NCBI GenBank assembly: GCA_037974965.1
Contig: JBBPFI010000003.1
Location: forward strand, 1,674,001-1,738,000
Source of the DNA: Dacryopinax spathularia
Lineage: Eukaryota; Basidiomycota; Dacrymycetes; Dacrymycetales; Dacrymycetaceae
Length of the DNA: 64,000 nucleotides
Direction of reading: 5' to 3'
The notes under the pieces are model-generated. The model was not told where the DNA came from. It ran no database searches and saw only the letters and a program-made list of their open reading frames with translations. Within the stretch, counting starts at the first letter, position 1, and the number at the start of each line of letters is the position of its first letter. Positions 24,439-36,389 of the stretch are shown here, piece after piece. The position numbers and the translations under genes were made by a program.

Positions 24439-27400
24439 ATGCCTCCAGCGGAAGATGAAGCAGGCCCATCCATACCTCGCCTTCCGTCCTCCTCCTCAGC
24501 CTCACCATCACCTTCGCCGTCTCCATCAGCACAACTCCAATCACCACCACCAACAGCAGCAGAACGATCACCTAACAGAGACAGCAACCTCCCGCCCGCA
24601 CCGCAGCTCGCACCCTCCCACCCCGTCTCGCGCAAGAAACTGCCCACCTCCTCTCACCCCGACGGCACCCACTCCGCGCCTCTAGCAAGTATATTCCACA
24701 CGCCCGACCGGTCAGCCAATAGCTCAGGCACTCTTTCCCCAACTCCCGACTCTCAACAATTCCAAACTATGCCCCACGGCTCCCACCCCAACCCTCATCC
24801 ACCTCACTCCGGCAGTCGCGGCCCAGGAGCTCCAGGCCAGGGAGGAGAAGGCGGTGAGGGAGGAGGAGGGGAGAAACCGAAAAGACGTGTCCAGTGGGCT
24901 AGAGCGCCGAATGGTCCGGGATCGGGAGGGGACAGGGATCACGCCCTCGAGGAAGGACCCGATGCGCAGGAACACAAGGAGAGCCGGGCGAGGAGGAAGA
25001 GGGAGGAGAGGGATGAGCGGGAGAGGCTGGAGAGGGAGCTGGATGAGAGGGGGTTGAATGTGCGTCACACTTTCTCTTCTCCCTTCTCTATGCCTCTTAT
25101 GCGTTGTGTTCGGGATGGTTGTGGTTGTTTTGGAAGTTTGAAGTGGGATGTATGCTGACCCCCTCTCTAGAAAGACGCATTCCTAGCCCTCCGCTCCGCA
25201 CTCCAAACGCACCAACGTTCCCAGCTCCTGTCCTCCGCTGCTCCCACCCGGACCAGCAACGCCGCTGGCAGGCTCAACGAGGCAGACGACCCTCTCTCCC
25301 CGTCCGCGATTCAGAACCAACTCGACGTGTACGTCCCCTCAGATCAGACATTCGGCCTCCCTGCACCCGAACCACCGAGCACAGGTGGGGAGCGGGATCC
25401 TGAAAAGGCCGGCGGTGCAGACGACCCCGGAGGAGGGAGAGGAGCAGGCGGGCGTTGGGCCTTCTTGCGTACAGCTCACAAACTGGTGCACCGTCCCCAC
25501 CTCCACTCACACCAACCGCACCCCTCAAACCCAACTCCAACCGACGGACGCCCCGAACCAAAACCCCTCCAACCCCCGCCCCCCAGCTCCTCAGAAGAAC
25601 CAAGCCCCCTAAAGCCCTCCACAACATTCTCCTCCCTTCAATCAGGACCACAGGGTCTGAACCTCCAGGGCAGGGGGGTACTGGCGAGCTTGTTAGCGAT
25701 GTACGATCATCCGGACGAGTCGCGCTCTGGCAGTCTCTCGAGTGGGGGCAGTAGCGGGCTGAGTAGTGGGGTTAGTAGCGTGGGGAGTTCGCCGGAGGGG
25801 AGCGAGGATGAGCGGGAGTTCGTTGCGCGCGAAAAGAGGGATGCGAAGAGTGAGCAGAGAGAGGATAAGAGGGAGATGAGGAACGGGGTAGTGGGAGAGA
25901 AACGGAGGAGCAGGCTGAGGGAGGAGCAGAGTGGTGAGGAAGACGGCCAGGAGGAAGATGATGAGAAAGCCGCCCTCAAGCGGGAAGAAAAACACGCCAG
26001 AGAAGAGAGACAGGCAGAAAGTGGGGAATGGACACACGTCGAGCGTGCTCGTACCCTCAGCGGCTCGACCACATCACTCCCAGCCCAACCTCCGCCCAAA
26101 CCGCAACACGCCTCCTCCGACCCCTCCCTTCCCCCTTCCTCCAACAACGACCCTCAGCCCAAACCCCGCACGCGCAAAACATCCCGCACGTCCGACTCCT
26201 TCTCCCGGTTCATCTCCGCTCTCTCCCCCGGCCCTGGCACCCCACCCGCTGCCAAGTCCGGCGGAGGCGTCCTAGGTAGCCTTATTGCCACCACGGGGAA
26301 CCTTTCGGGCGCTGCTGCGCCTGTTCCTAGTAGTTTGGCGCCTCAGGTGGGGAGGAGCGGATTCCATGTGGCGCGGTACGATATGCAGTGGCCCCCTCCT
26401 GGCTTGCGCGAGCGGCAGCAACCCGGAGAGGGCGGAGACGAGGGTCTGGAGGGTGGAGTCGAGTGGGGAGGAGCGTGGGAAGGGATGGACGTGGATGAAG
26501 AGAGGAGGAGGATGAAGGAGGAACGTAGGCGGAGCTGGACAGGTCTGGGGTGGGGGATCGGAGATGGTACTGGTTGGGCGGGGAGTCGGCCTTCTAGTCG
26601 AGCGGGCAGCAGGGGAGCGAGTAGGCGAGGGAGTATGGAAGATCTGCGCGAGTCCGAGGGGGAGGTCATCGGGGAAAAGACCCGTGGGGAGTTCGTTTCC
26701 TCTCCTCGACCTATGCAAGAGGATCTGGCGCTCTCGAGAGCATCGACCATCCAGCCTTCTGGCCCGCAGAGGGAAGACCTCTCCCGCGCTACGACCGCCA
26801 GCTCGGACACGCCCGCCGCCAAGGAGAGAGAACTAAAGCGCGCCCAATGGCCGGGGATGCTTTCCCTTCCCAAGCTGACTATGTCCCGTATCTCCTCGCG
26901 CGAGTCCATCCCAGACGAGTACGGCAAACAGCCCCACAAGCGCAGCTCGTCATACTTCTCTTTCAAGCATAAACCGTCTACTCCGGAAGAAGAGGAGAAA
27001 CTGGAGCTTGAGCGGCGGAAGGAAGCTGAACGTCGGAGGAGGAAGAAGCAGAAGAAACGGCGTATGGAGAAGGAGATCTTTATTACCATGCACGTTGCTG
27101 CCGTCCTCCAGCGACAAGAGTTCCTGCTCAAGCTCGCAAGGGCGCTGATGATGTTCGGTGCTCCGACCCATCGGCTGGAAGCGCTCATCCAGGCTACGGG
27201 CCGGGTACTGGACATGAACGTCAGCTGTGTCCATCTGCCGTCGCTCATGCTGCTTTCGTTTAATGACGACACGACCCGGACGAGCGAGACCAAGTTCCTG
27301 AAGCAGCCTCAAGCTCTGGACCTCGAGCGGCTGCAGGACGTGCACGCGGTGTACGATGCGGTCATACACGATCGGACAGGCGTGAAAGAGGCGAGCGACA

Positions 27401-28549
27401 GGCTAGACGAGATCATGCGTGCCAAGAGCCGGTACAGGAACCTCGTGGCCATCTTGATCGGAGGGTTGTGCAGCGCATTCATCACTCCCATCTCGTTCTC
27501 GGGTTCCTTCCTGGACGCGATCCTTGCGTTCCCGCTCGGGTGCTTGTTGGTCCTCATACAGCAAATCGCGAGCAAGAACGAGCTCTTCACCCATGTGTTC
27601 GAGATCGTCGTCGCTCTCTTGCTGAGCTTCATCTCCGCCGCTCTGGCAGCGACGAACCGGGTGTGTTATGCGGCAGTAGCGAGCGGCAGCATCGTCCTTA
27701 TCCTACCCGGGTTTATCGTCCTCACGGGGGCACTCGAGCTCGCAAGCAGGAACATAATCAGCGGGAGCGTGCGGCTCATGTACTCTGTCATCTACTCCCT
27801 TTTCCTTGGATTCGGGCTCGCAATCGGCGGCGAGTTCTATACCGCCATCACGGGGCAGCAGGTCATCGGTCTTGGGTTGGCCAATGGTGTCACGTGCCCC
27901 GTGCACGATCCCAACGGGCCTTGGTGGCAGAAACACGCCAGTGCTTGGTGGGCTTTCCTCTGCGTGCCGGGCTTCTCCCTCGCTCTCAGTCTGAGGAATC
28001 AAGCGCCCTGGAATAGACGAGAATTCGTAAGTGCCCCCACTCTTAATCCCGCGGGCCAGCCGGCCGTAACGCATCCCGTACTGACCGGTCTTGCACAGCT
28101 CGTCATGATCCTCATCTCCTGTGCAGGATGGACAACGAACCACTTTTCAGGCCTCAAGTTCGTCAACCGGACCGACATCGTCGCGACCCTCGGTGCATTC
28201 GTCGTAGGCGTATGCGGCAACGTCTACGGGCGCTTCTTCGCGTCGGGCATGTCGTTCGTCGTGATGGTCACCGGCATTCTGTTCCAGGTCCCGTCCTCGA
28301 TCAACGGCCTGCTCTCTTTTGCCTCTCTTGCCAACTCGGGCGGAGACTCGTATTCTGCCGGGTTCAGTATCGCCGAGCAGCTCATCGAGGTCTCGATTGG
28401 TACGTACCCGCCGAGAGGCGTCATCGTGCTGCTTTTCCGCCGCTGACACGCGTTGTGGCGCAGGTCTCACCGTCGGTCTTTTCCTCGCCGCGGTCATCAC
28501 CCATCCTTTCGAGAGTCGCAGGCGCGGATACGGCCTGTTCAGTTTCTAA
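24439..28549 (+). CDS. Prm10/ThrE-type multi-pass membrane protein with long N-terminal extension
   Basis: Four exons, 24439-25059, 25171-28026, 28099-28399 and 28464-28549, give 1287 residues. Residues 1 to about 845 are hydrophilic, rich in Ser, Pro, Glu and Arg, ending in a highly basic stretch. From about 846 the DUF1212/ThrE module begins (QRQEFLLKLARALMMFGAPT). It is followed by about ten membrane segments in two blocks, the arrangement of bacterial ThrE threonine/serine exporters and yeast pheromone-regulated Prm10. An exporter role is inferred from the family; the fungal substrate is unknown. The 72-nt intron 2 (28027-28098) has no stop and keeps frame. I call it an intron because of its GTAAGT donor and because splicing restores a continuous family match (RREFLVMILISCAGW). 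The long N-terminal extension far exceeds that of yeast Prm10 and is probably regulatory. Confidence 0.88.
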
Positions 28550-29760
28550 TCCTGTCAGCCGAGATGCGCCCCTATCGTACACTCCCTTGCCGACGCACAT
28601 GTATTTCCATATACCACCACGCATTATCACCATCACCACCAACTCCAACGCGCAATGTTCCGCACGCTGGCGTCTCCTGCTCCATCGGCATCGCTGGAGG
28701 AAGCATGTACAAAACATAGATCATTGGGAGAAGAAAATGGAAACGTACTTTCTTTGGACTATTCTCGTTGCCTCCGAATTCCATCTCTTGCAATTGCAGT
28801 ATCGCATCCTACTCGGCTCCTCTTATCCTCGAAGGCAATCGTAGCCAGATAATGACCCATTGGGCATCGAGTCATACCCCATGCAGTATCAGCGAGTCAG
28901 GCCGCGGTAGTCCAACGTCGCCAACCTGCCTCGTTTTGGAAGTTTGGGAGGAAAGTGGCAGCTACGCTTTCAGCTTCTTGGAGTAGAAAGCGCCACAACA
29001 CTGTCGACTGCGCGTACACGGTGGCCCCTGGTGGCCCCTCATTCACTTGGCTGGCTACCTTCCTCGTTTCTTCTGACTGAGAGCGATGCATATGGTTCAC
29101 CGTGTTGCCTTCTGCGGCTGGTTCTTCTGTTCTTCTCCAGGGTCTAGCCATGCAACCGATATCTGCTGACATGAATATGGTCACCAGCTACAGTCAGCAG
29201 GCAGTCTGTCCTTGATGCTGGCAACCGCGGCTTCAGGATCATCAGGCCGGCGGCGAAACAGGACAGCACCGTTATCCGTGGGCGACTCGCATGGGGACCA
29301 TTTCGCTCGAGTAATCGCCGATCGTGAGGCGTTCAAGAACAATTACGACACCCATCTCGGCACTTTGGTACCTGCTTATCCACAGCCAGAAACAGCTAGT
29401 GGAGTGTGCGTCCATGGACTCGGTCCCAAAGTGCGAGAACACGCCTGCTATCTCGACGACAAGTATTGCCAACCACAGTGCCATAGGGGTGGCCATCGCG
29501 AAGTCCGCCCGATTTGGGCAAAATAGAATTCGGTGTAGCCGCGGTCTCCGGGCTGGGCCATTACAGCATACTAGCTTCCTCTTCTCCAACTGCTCAACGA
29601 CACCGTATGTATAGCTTCTGGTCGACCGGTCTCTTTGCCCACCGGCACACATCCTAGCATTGAATCGTGAGCTCTCTGTGATTGTCGGCACGCACTTCAG
29701 CCGAGAAAGACGCCGAACCGAGGTCCGCGAATATCAGGCGGACAATGGCGCCACACTTCC
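28550..29760. other. Unresolved stretch, may hold first exons of the next gene
   Basis: No complete exon chain could be drawn. Open frames on the plus strand at 29175-29330 and 29281-29526 have protein-like composition. They could be early exons of the gene that ends at 31350, but donor and acceptor choice is ambiguous. Confidence 0.35.
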
Positions 29761-31350
29761 CATCTTGGCAGCGCAGGGAACGATGGTTATGAGCGCTCTC
29801 CGGAGTTTGCCAGCCTGCAGTGGTGGGAACGCGGATGCAACGATGTACCACCAAATACCGGCATCATCAGCACTCTGCCTACATGTCATGTCCAGATCCG
29901 CCATTCCCGTCCGTACTCCTGGCTCTGGTTTGCACATGACAGGGACCAGAACCTACACGAAAATGGCGACCTGCACCACATGAAAGGCTCGCACGGCGGC
30001 CGGGCACGGAACTTGGGGGTAAGGACCAGGGTCATACCGGAGTCCCAACACCATCTTTCCTCTTTCGGTCCACGGTGCTCTCCACCGATGCACTTCCGTT
30101 CGAACATCTCTTGCTTTGGAAAGACTTTGCGCCTTATGTTGTGGCCTCGACCTCACCCGGGGTACGTGTGGAAGAAGTTCGAAATATGAGCCCTAGGAAC
30201 AATGACCCGTTGTTCGTGACCGTATGTTATTCCGCGCCATTGCGTCATGGCTTGCGTGCCGAGCTCTATGATCACGGATGACACTCAAAGAACGACAGCT
30301 CTCTGACCGGGAGTCCACATTCATCAGCATGTTGGAAGACAAGTTATGGCCGCCTGAACCATGCAGACCATTATCGTTCGTGTACCCTGTAACTCCCAAG
30401 AAGCTGGCTCATCAGGTCAATCACAAGTAACGCAACTATGGGACAACGGTCTCTCCCCTCTACAGGAACTGCACAGAATCGAGACTGTTTGGCCATATAG
30501 AACTGTCTGCGGAAGTGACCTGCTGGGCCTTGTTCCCGTCGCTCTCCCGACTTTGCTGTAATTGCATCTTTAAGGTTGACCGCTGGAGAATGGCGCATGG
30601 ATTGGCCGACAATCCCCGGGAACGGCACAGTGTATACTTGAAGATCCTGATAAGGGGCGCAGAGAACCGACCATAGAAGATGTGCGGTTTCCCGAAGATA
30701 CCAATTACGACAGAGGCGTGGCACGGCTTCTCTTCTTCGGCACCGCTGGCAAAGACCCTGTCAGCTATGAAAGACAGCAACTTAAACGTGAGATTCGTTC
30801 ATACTCCCACCATCTGGCCAATGGCCCACGCCCTGATGTGTCTCATATGGCAATTACCACAAAGGGCAAGGGCGACCCCAAGAGGTGGATAATTAGCTGT
30901 CACGCCATTCGTTCAGAAGAAGGCTGCAACATCTCACCGTTTCAGGCAACGGTGCCTTCCCTTCCTACCATGGTTTGAGAATGCACACCCTGTCGACCGG
31001 AGAATGCGACCGTTAGCATGGGCTGATTTGATTACCTTAGCACCGCGGGTAAAGGACGAGCTGTCTCTCGTTCGGTGTCTTCGGTAAAGCGCTCGTAGGG
31101 CTTCCCGATCAAATAGATTATCAACGCACAGTCGCGCATCACGGGAGCAGTTCATCGATCTTCTTTTCCCGCTCTTCACATTGAGCGGGGGTTGTCTCCG
31201 TACCACCACAATGGCTACTTGCTCTCCCATTGCTGTGGCTCGCAGCTGCAGCCACAGCTGACTGGTATTCGCTCGAGCTCCGAAAATGGCACCCGGCCGT
31301 TTGGCATGGAAGGGCAAACCGACCAACTTAATGGAGTTTCCGTCCATTAA
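29761..31350 (+). CDS. Unrecognised intron-rich gene, 3' part modelled
   Basis: No long ORF marks this gene, but a phase-consistent exon chain leads to a stop at 31350. The exons are 29943-30221, 30299-30415, 30466-30531 (donor uncertain), 30589-30787, 30897-31048 and 31117-31350. A likely earlier exon covers about 29761-29844. Most donors fit GTRNGN, for instance GTATGT at 30222 and GTGAGA at 30788. Example segments are LPFEHLLLWKDFAPYVVAST, ESTFISMLEDKLWPPEPCRP, VARLLFFGTAGKDPVSYERQ and LPWFENAHPVDRRMRPLAWA. No membrane span or signal peptide is seen in the modelled part. I do not recognise the family. The start is not located and lies upstream of 29761. Confidence 0.5.
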
Positions 31351-31971
31351 TCTGGTACACGATGACTCGCTTCAATCACCTAAACCCTCTTCCCTTGCGG
31401 TTTTATGAGGGCACCGAGGAGCCACGAGCTTTGTTTCTGGCTGGATCGAGCCAGTTGTTTCACCGTGTTGAGGCATAAGAATTGAGAAGAATTGCGATGG
31501 CTACGGAACACACGCGAAGAGCATGTACTGAAGGGAAGATCATCCGGTGTGTTACTCGCTCAGTCCGCAACCTATGCGAACGTTCTCCTTGGAGCTCCCT
31601 CCTCGCGTTAAGCTGACCGATCAAGAGGGCCGGGAAATTGCGTTGTAGCTCCAGATCTGCCTCTTTCCGCTGTGCTCTCGGAACTGAAGAGAACATTATT
31701 GGGAGTGAGCGCCTTTCTCACCTCGGGATATACTGGAGACCGTTCACTGGTTGAACACACGGCGCGTACGTCGCCCAGGTGTTCGGCGTCATCGGCTTCT
31801 CTTGCCCTGATAGGCACCTTGTGGAAATGTCCCGCTTGCGGTTATGGCGACGTTGGAACTAATGCATACATTTCCGTGTATGTAGTGAGAACTGCGTGTG
31901 CTATGGTAGAGGAGCTGGAACCTGCTATCGATACAAGGACTGTCCAATGATTGACTGTATGAGTTGCTTTG
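31351..31971. other. Intergenic between convergent genes
   Basis: About 620 bases between the stop of the plus-strand gene and the stop of the minus-strand gene. Short open frames occur on both strands, but none chains into a gene. Confidence 0.4.
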
Positions 31972-32861
31972 TTATGCTGGCGTGGGTCCATTCTCGCCAG
32001 TACTCGGCACCTTCTCACCAGCTTTGCGCCGCCTAGCCGCATAATGGAAGATGAGCGTCCATCATTGTCCGAGGCGTCCACACCCCACTCACAACTTCTG
32101 GACAAGCAAGCTTTGAGCTGCCCGCCGAGCGCTTTGATTGGGCGGGGGAGGTAGTAGACCGATGAACAGAGGCTGTTGTCTGTCACCTTGGTCGGAGGGC
32201 GGACGCGGACGTCTTTCTGTAGGGCGCTGGGTGAGCCCACCAGCGCGTGCATGACGTTGAATCGGCGTGGAGTGCGGTGCTGGTGCTGAGTGGTGGATTG
32301 GAGGGCTTCCACTGTCGCTGGGTGCTGATGACCAGGAAGAGGTTGGGCTACCGATCGCAGAGCAGGTGCCTGTGTCTGCACCTGCGAAGTAGGCTCGTTC
32401 GGCGTATCGCAGACGGTGACGCATGTCGTTGTCGATACTAGCGGTCGTAGCAGGAGATGGGTATCGCGTGTGAACCGGGCTGGGCGGGGGAGATACAGAA
32501 TACTGGCTCTCGGCCCCATCTACATCTTCCTTGCAGTTAGTATCGTCCCTACGGAATTACGGACCGCTTACCCATATGATCTACCGAAGAAGTATCGCTC
32601 ATCCGCTCGTGCGGACTCTGTGGCGTGATAGGAAATCCGTATGCGAGCTTCGGCGGCTGTGACTTCGCGGTTGGGATAGGCGGAAGTGTAGAGGGAAGTC
32701 CAAGGGATGACCTAGGGCTAGATGAGAGGCGGTTAAGCGCTTGAAGGAACAACATACAGAGACGGTAGCCTGCTCTCCCCTCCTTCTAGGCCACGAGGCT
32801 TGTTCGACATTGCAGAGAGAGGTGGAAGGCGGACCGGTGCACCAACGGAAGGACGTTCCAT
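31972..32861 (-). CDS. Uncharacterised 247-residue disordered protein
   Basis: Four exons, 32861-32758, 32717-32572, 32525-32093 and 32032-31972, close in phase from ATG to TAA. The introns are 40, 46 and 60 nt with good donors (GTATGT, GTAAGC, GTGAGT). The protein is rich in Ser and Pro with few hydrophobic residues. It includes VRLPPLSAMSNKPRG near the start, SQYSVSPPPSPVHTRYPSP in the middle and the basic C-terminus LLVQKLRRKAGEKVPS. Composition suggests a nuclear regulator, but no DNA-binding domain is visible, so no function is assigned. An extra intron inside exon 3 (donor near 32377) would also keep a frame open, so the C-terminal half is less certain. Confidence 0.6.
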
Positions 32862-33401
32862 GCTGAGGGGCAGTTGAACAAGGACCAGAGGGGCTGAGAC
32901 TCGCGGTATCCGTTATTTATGGGGTTTAGGACAGCGGATCATTGTGGCTGCATTCAAGTCTGATGATTGGGCGCCACTGCTACTATTCACGGTAAGCCAT
33001 ACACGCAGGATAGAAAGCCCTCATGTGCCCGGATAGAGTGCAGATCGGAAGGGTTCCATCGTCCCAATCATTCTGCTCTTCTTTCCAAGATCCATATACA
33101 TTAGCGGGCGTGTGGAGCTGTCCGTCGTTGATGCCCGACGGGGAAGATCGGCGACATGGCTCGAAGAGCCAGGCACCATGCGAGATGCCTGATGAAGGGT
33201 TCCTTGCGTCGACCAATGCCGAGTGCTAGCGTAAGATTCTGGCGCCCCGGAAGCAAGCCTGCCGCGGAGAACCCTGATCCGTAAACACGGCACGCAGCGG
33301 GACCGACCGAATCAGGGTGCCACATTCTACCCGTCATCGGGCACGCTATCACCTCTTCTGCCTCCAGCAAAAAGATGGCCGAATCAGGAAAAGAGGAGCC
33401 G
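32862..33401. other. Intergenic, probable promoter of the 247-residue protein gene
   Basis: 540 bases between two minus-strand genes: the CofD-like stop at 33402 and the next start at 32861. No coding exon is supported. Confidence 0.45.
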
Positions 33402-35507
33402 TCAAGCCCTCTCAGGTTGCAATTCTCGAAGAACCTTCGCTAATTGGTTTGCTTCATAGAGCTTTCCGGGTACTCTCACAGAGGCAACCCCAAGATTCTG
33501 ATCGTGCGAGCTGATCAGCTGATGCGGCGAACGCAAGGGCAAACAGGCTTGCGTACCGTTATAGCTTCAGAGTCCACCACGACTTCTCCTTGCTCAAGAT
33601 AAAACAGGTGCGTCACGTAGGCCGATACCGGATAGCTGGATTGCGTTTCCCGACGCCGAGGAGGATGTAAAGGTCGCGATCGCCGGCCGCCGAGATCTGC
33701 CCTGTTCAGCGAGCGAACAATGGCGCTGTTCATGGAACTTAGACCAATCTTCTATCCGCTTCTGGTATCGGCACTTACCGGATGTAGTCGCTGGCTTTGT
33801 AGCCATGTGTCTCACGGTCGTTCTTGGCGTTTACTAGGAATCTAAGAATTCGGCATGGTAATTGCGCCGGCATAGGACTTACATAGTAATATCTTGGCTT
33901 CCAAAGTGGGTGACGTGGCGATGGCTGTTGCAACTCCTCGTAGAGCTATGCATGGGATGATGCTAAGATAGTTATGAGAGGTTGGTTTCCCTGTACCAAG
34001 AGATACGCTCACGATGTCCAGAGCGAGCCACAGGAATAAATGAGCATCCGCTTCTGGGAAAGACTCTCTAGGTACTCTGGGTTAGGCGAAGGGAAAATCT
34101 CCTGGTGGTTCACATTCAGCAAGGCCAGCCCAACGGTGAAGGGTGGAGACTTACCTGCCCATAAGAATTCAAGTAGAGTAGTCCTGCCAGATATGAACAT
34201 AAAGCCTCCGAGTGAAGAAGGTGCTTACGGTTGATTGGTGCTGGAAGTTGCTGTTCTTCTCTCTCGCCTTCCTCCTTGGTGAAAGTGATGTTCGCTATAG
34301 GATCGTCAAAGATGTCCTGGGTCGGGAATCTCCAAGCAACGCGTACCGGCTGAAGTCGCTGGATCGACTCCGTCCATTGCATCGTCGTCTTCGAAAACTG
34401 TGGAGCGAGTGCTGTTGGAGCGCTGTACACGCGGCCGGGACGATGGGACAGGATGGGAAATGTCACATTGGCCAATTATAGTATCTCCATTCATCTAGAA
34501 GAGGCAGCTGTTAGACCACTGTAGAAGAGCACAGAATGGGGGCGCTCGCGTACCAGCTCGGCACTGATGGTGACGGTATGGTTCGTGACGATAACTGGCA
34601 ATATACGCGCATTGGCCTGGCCAAACCACAGTCAGGGAAGCAAGGGGCTGCCACGCAGTTTTACTGTACCTGGGTACCCGTGATAGATCCGAATAAGAAG
34701 ATGGCAGACGGCAGCGACCGGAGGAACAGTTGCATGGCAGCCAGTAAGAAGTTGCCAACGCTACCATTTCGAAAAGCGAAGTTCTTGTGCGCGTGCCGTA
34801 AGAGTTCTGCTTCGAAGTACACCAAGAAACCTGATGACGACATCGTTGTCAGCTGACAGCTCGGGCTGTGGGACAGCGGATGGTCCACCTCGAATCGTCT
34901 CCTTCCTGTCCGCCGGTATGCCCTTCCAGAGCTCGCTGCGCCCCTCCACGATCTCGCGCCATTCGTCCCGGGTATCGTGTTCCGACTTCTCCAGGGAGAA
35001 CCGATGAGAGAGAAGAGTTCGGATAGCTTCTGTTGCAGTTTGGTCACGAGAGGATCCCGGTTGCGACGGGATTAGGCGGATGAGGCGTGATCGCAGATCT
35101 CCGATAGACGGTCCCCCTATCTCGGCTTTAAGGGAGGGTACGAACAAGAAAAGTCGGCGAGCTTACCGAGCACGCGTATGATCTGCTGGCATGTTAGTGG
35201 GATAGTCGCAAGGGAAAATGCTTGCTGTGCGCACCTCGCTGGAGCTTCCCCCATTATCGGACACTGGCAGCACATACACCACATCGCTCTTGGCGAACGT
35301 CCCGACCAGGGCGTTCCCTCCCGTTCCACCAGATATGACAACGAAGGACATGTCCTCTAGCTCATCCCTCAGAGACGTTGTGCTGCTCTCGAAGATCCGT
35401 ATTCGCGAATCCGCAGCATTCCTTGGTGTCCATGAGGACTGTTCTCCGACAGGCAGGTCAAACACCGAAGATCCGGGGCTAGTTGACTGATCTGGCGGAT
35501 TCAACAT
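33402..35507 (-). CDS. CofD/YvcK-like (UPF0052) family protein
   Basis: Thirteen exons close in phase: 35507-35235, 35182-35167, 35116-34889, 34830-34670, 34616-34554, 34494-34347, 34294-34229, 34183-34155, 34101-34013, 33962-33883, 33833-33779, 33737-33557 and 33497-33402. They give 494 residues. Exon 2 is only 16 nt and exon 8 only 29 nt. Family signatures appear in order: VVISGGTGGNALV, SDNGGSSSE, LGGPSIGDLRSRL, NGSVGNFLL, ILPVIVTNHTVTISAEL, MLIYSCGSLWTSIIPCIAL and NAKNDRETHGY. In archaea and bacteria the fold binds nucleotide-linked substrates: CofD transfers phospholactate in F420 synthesis, and YvcK binds UDP-sugars and regulates metabolism. The role of the fungal protein is unknown. 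The 60-residue N-terminal extension before the GGTGGN loop is not conserved in what I recall of the family; a later ATG at MSFVVISGG is an alternative start. Confidence 0.9.
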
Positions 35508-36389
35508 TATCAGAGCCTCTCAGTTCCACGTTGACAGTATCGTCGAGAGCAATCCAAAGGGGATAAGGAAGTCTCTATGAAGACGCTGTGGAAAAGGAGA
35601 TTGTTGGTATTTCTGCCATCCACGTCATGCGTTGGCGAACCAGAGACGCGTCGCGTTTGAGTAAGGGTCGCGTGAATACGGAGAAACGGGCCGGCCGAAA
35701 AAGGTGAACACATACAATTGGCGGAACATCGACATCGTGAACATCGCTTGAACTTGTACCAGTACCTCTATCAGTCTTGGATCCTGTTAATGAACGATGG
35801 TCTTGCTCGATCTAAACTAGAAGCGAACTTGACAGAACTTGTGGCTCGCTAGCCACCACCCAACGATCGCTGCCTGGATGGCCGAATATGGATCTTTCGC
35901 TCAACCCTCTTGCCTTCCACTGCCACGGACACGAACGACTACTATTGCCGATGCCCTCGTAGAGTCTGCATCTCGATGCTGGACATGCCTGCTTGAGCGA
36001 CATCCAACAAGCCGCGACCTAGTTCTCCCGGTGGCTGCATTCCGCTTTGGCGGCTCAACCCTGTCTGACGGAAGTTCGGAACCGGGCAACATTAGACCAA
36101 GGATGGGGAAGTGGTCTGACATCCACTTTGCCAGTCATTGCTACCTTGGAGCACTCGACGAACGTTTATCGTCAATTGTGGGACTATATCTATCTTGCGG
36201 CTCGCTCAGAACTCGACTGTGATTGAATCGGATGATGCTGTATCGGCACTGCATGGGAAAAGTATGCTTCAGCGGAAGGGGACCTCCGTTCTCTCGGTCA
36301 AACATGCTCGCTTCACCACTGCCAGTTGGGCACATCATCCATCTATCGATCTATCTCCATCTAAATCTCGCTCGCAACGCTCGGTTCTC
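35508..36389. other. Unresolved stretch, possible upstream exons
   Basis: Plus-strand frames with protein-like composition occur, for instance at 36023-36223 (VIATLEHSTNVYRQLWDYIY) and 36138-36410. I could not connect them with consistent splice phase. Part of this stretch must hold the CofD-like promoter. Confidence 0.3.

Noticed and set aside
28027-28098. 72-base in-frame segment of the Prm10-type gene as coding
   Set aside because: It has a GTAAGT donor and CACAG acceptor, and removing it restores the conserved membrane segment. Retention as an isoform is not excluded.
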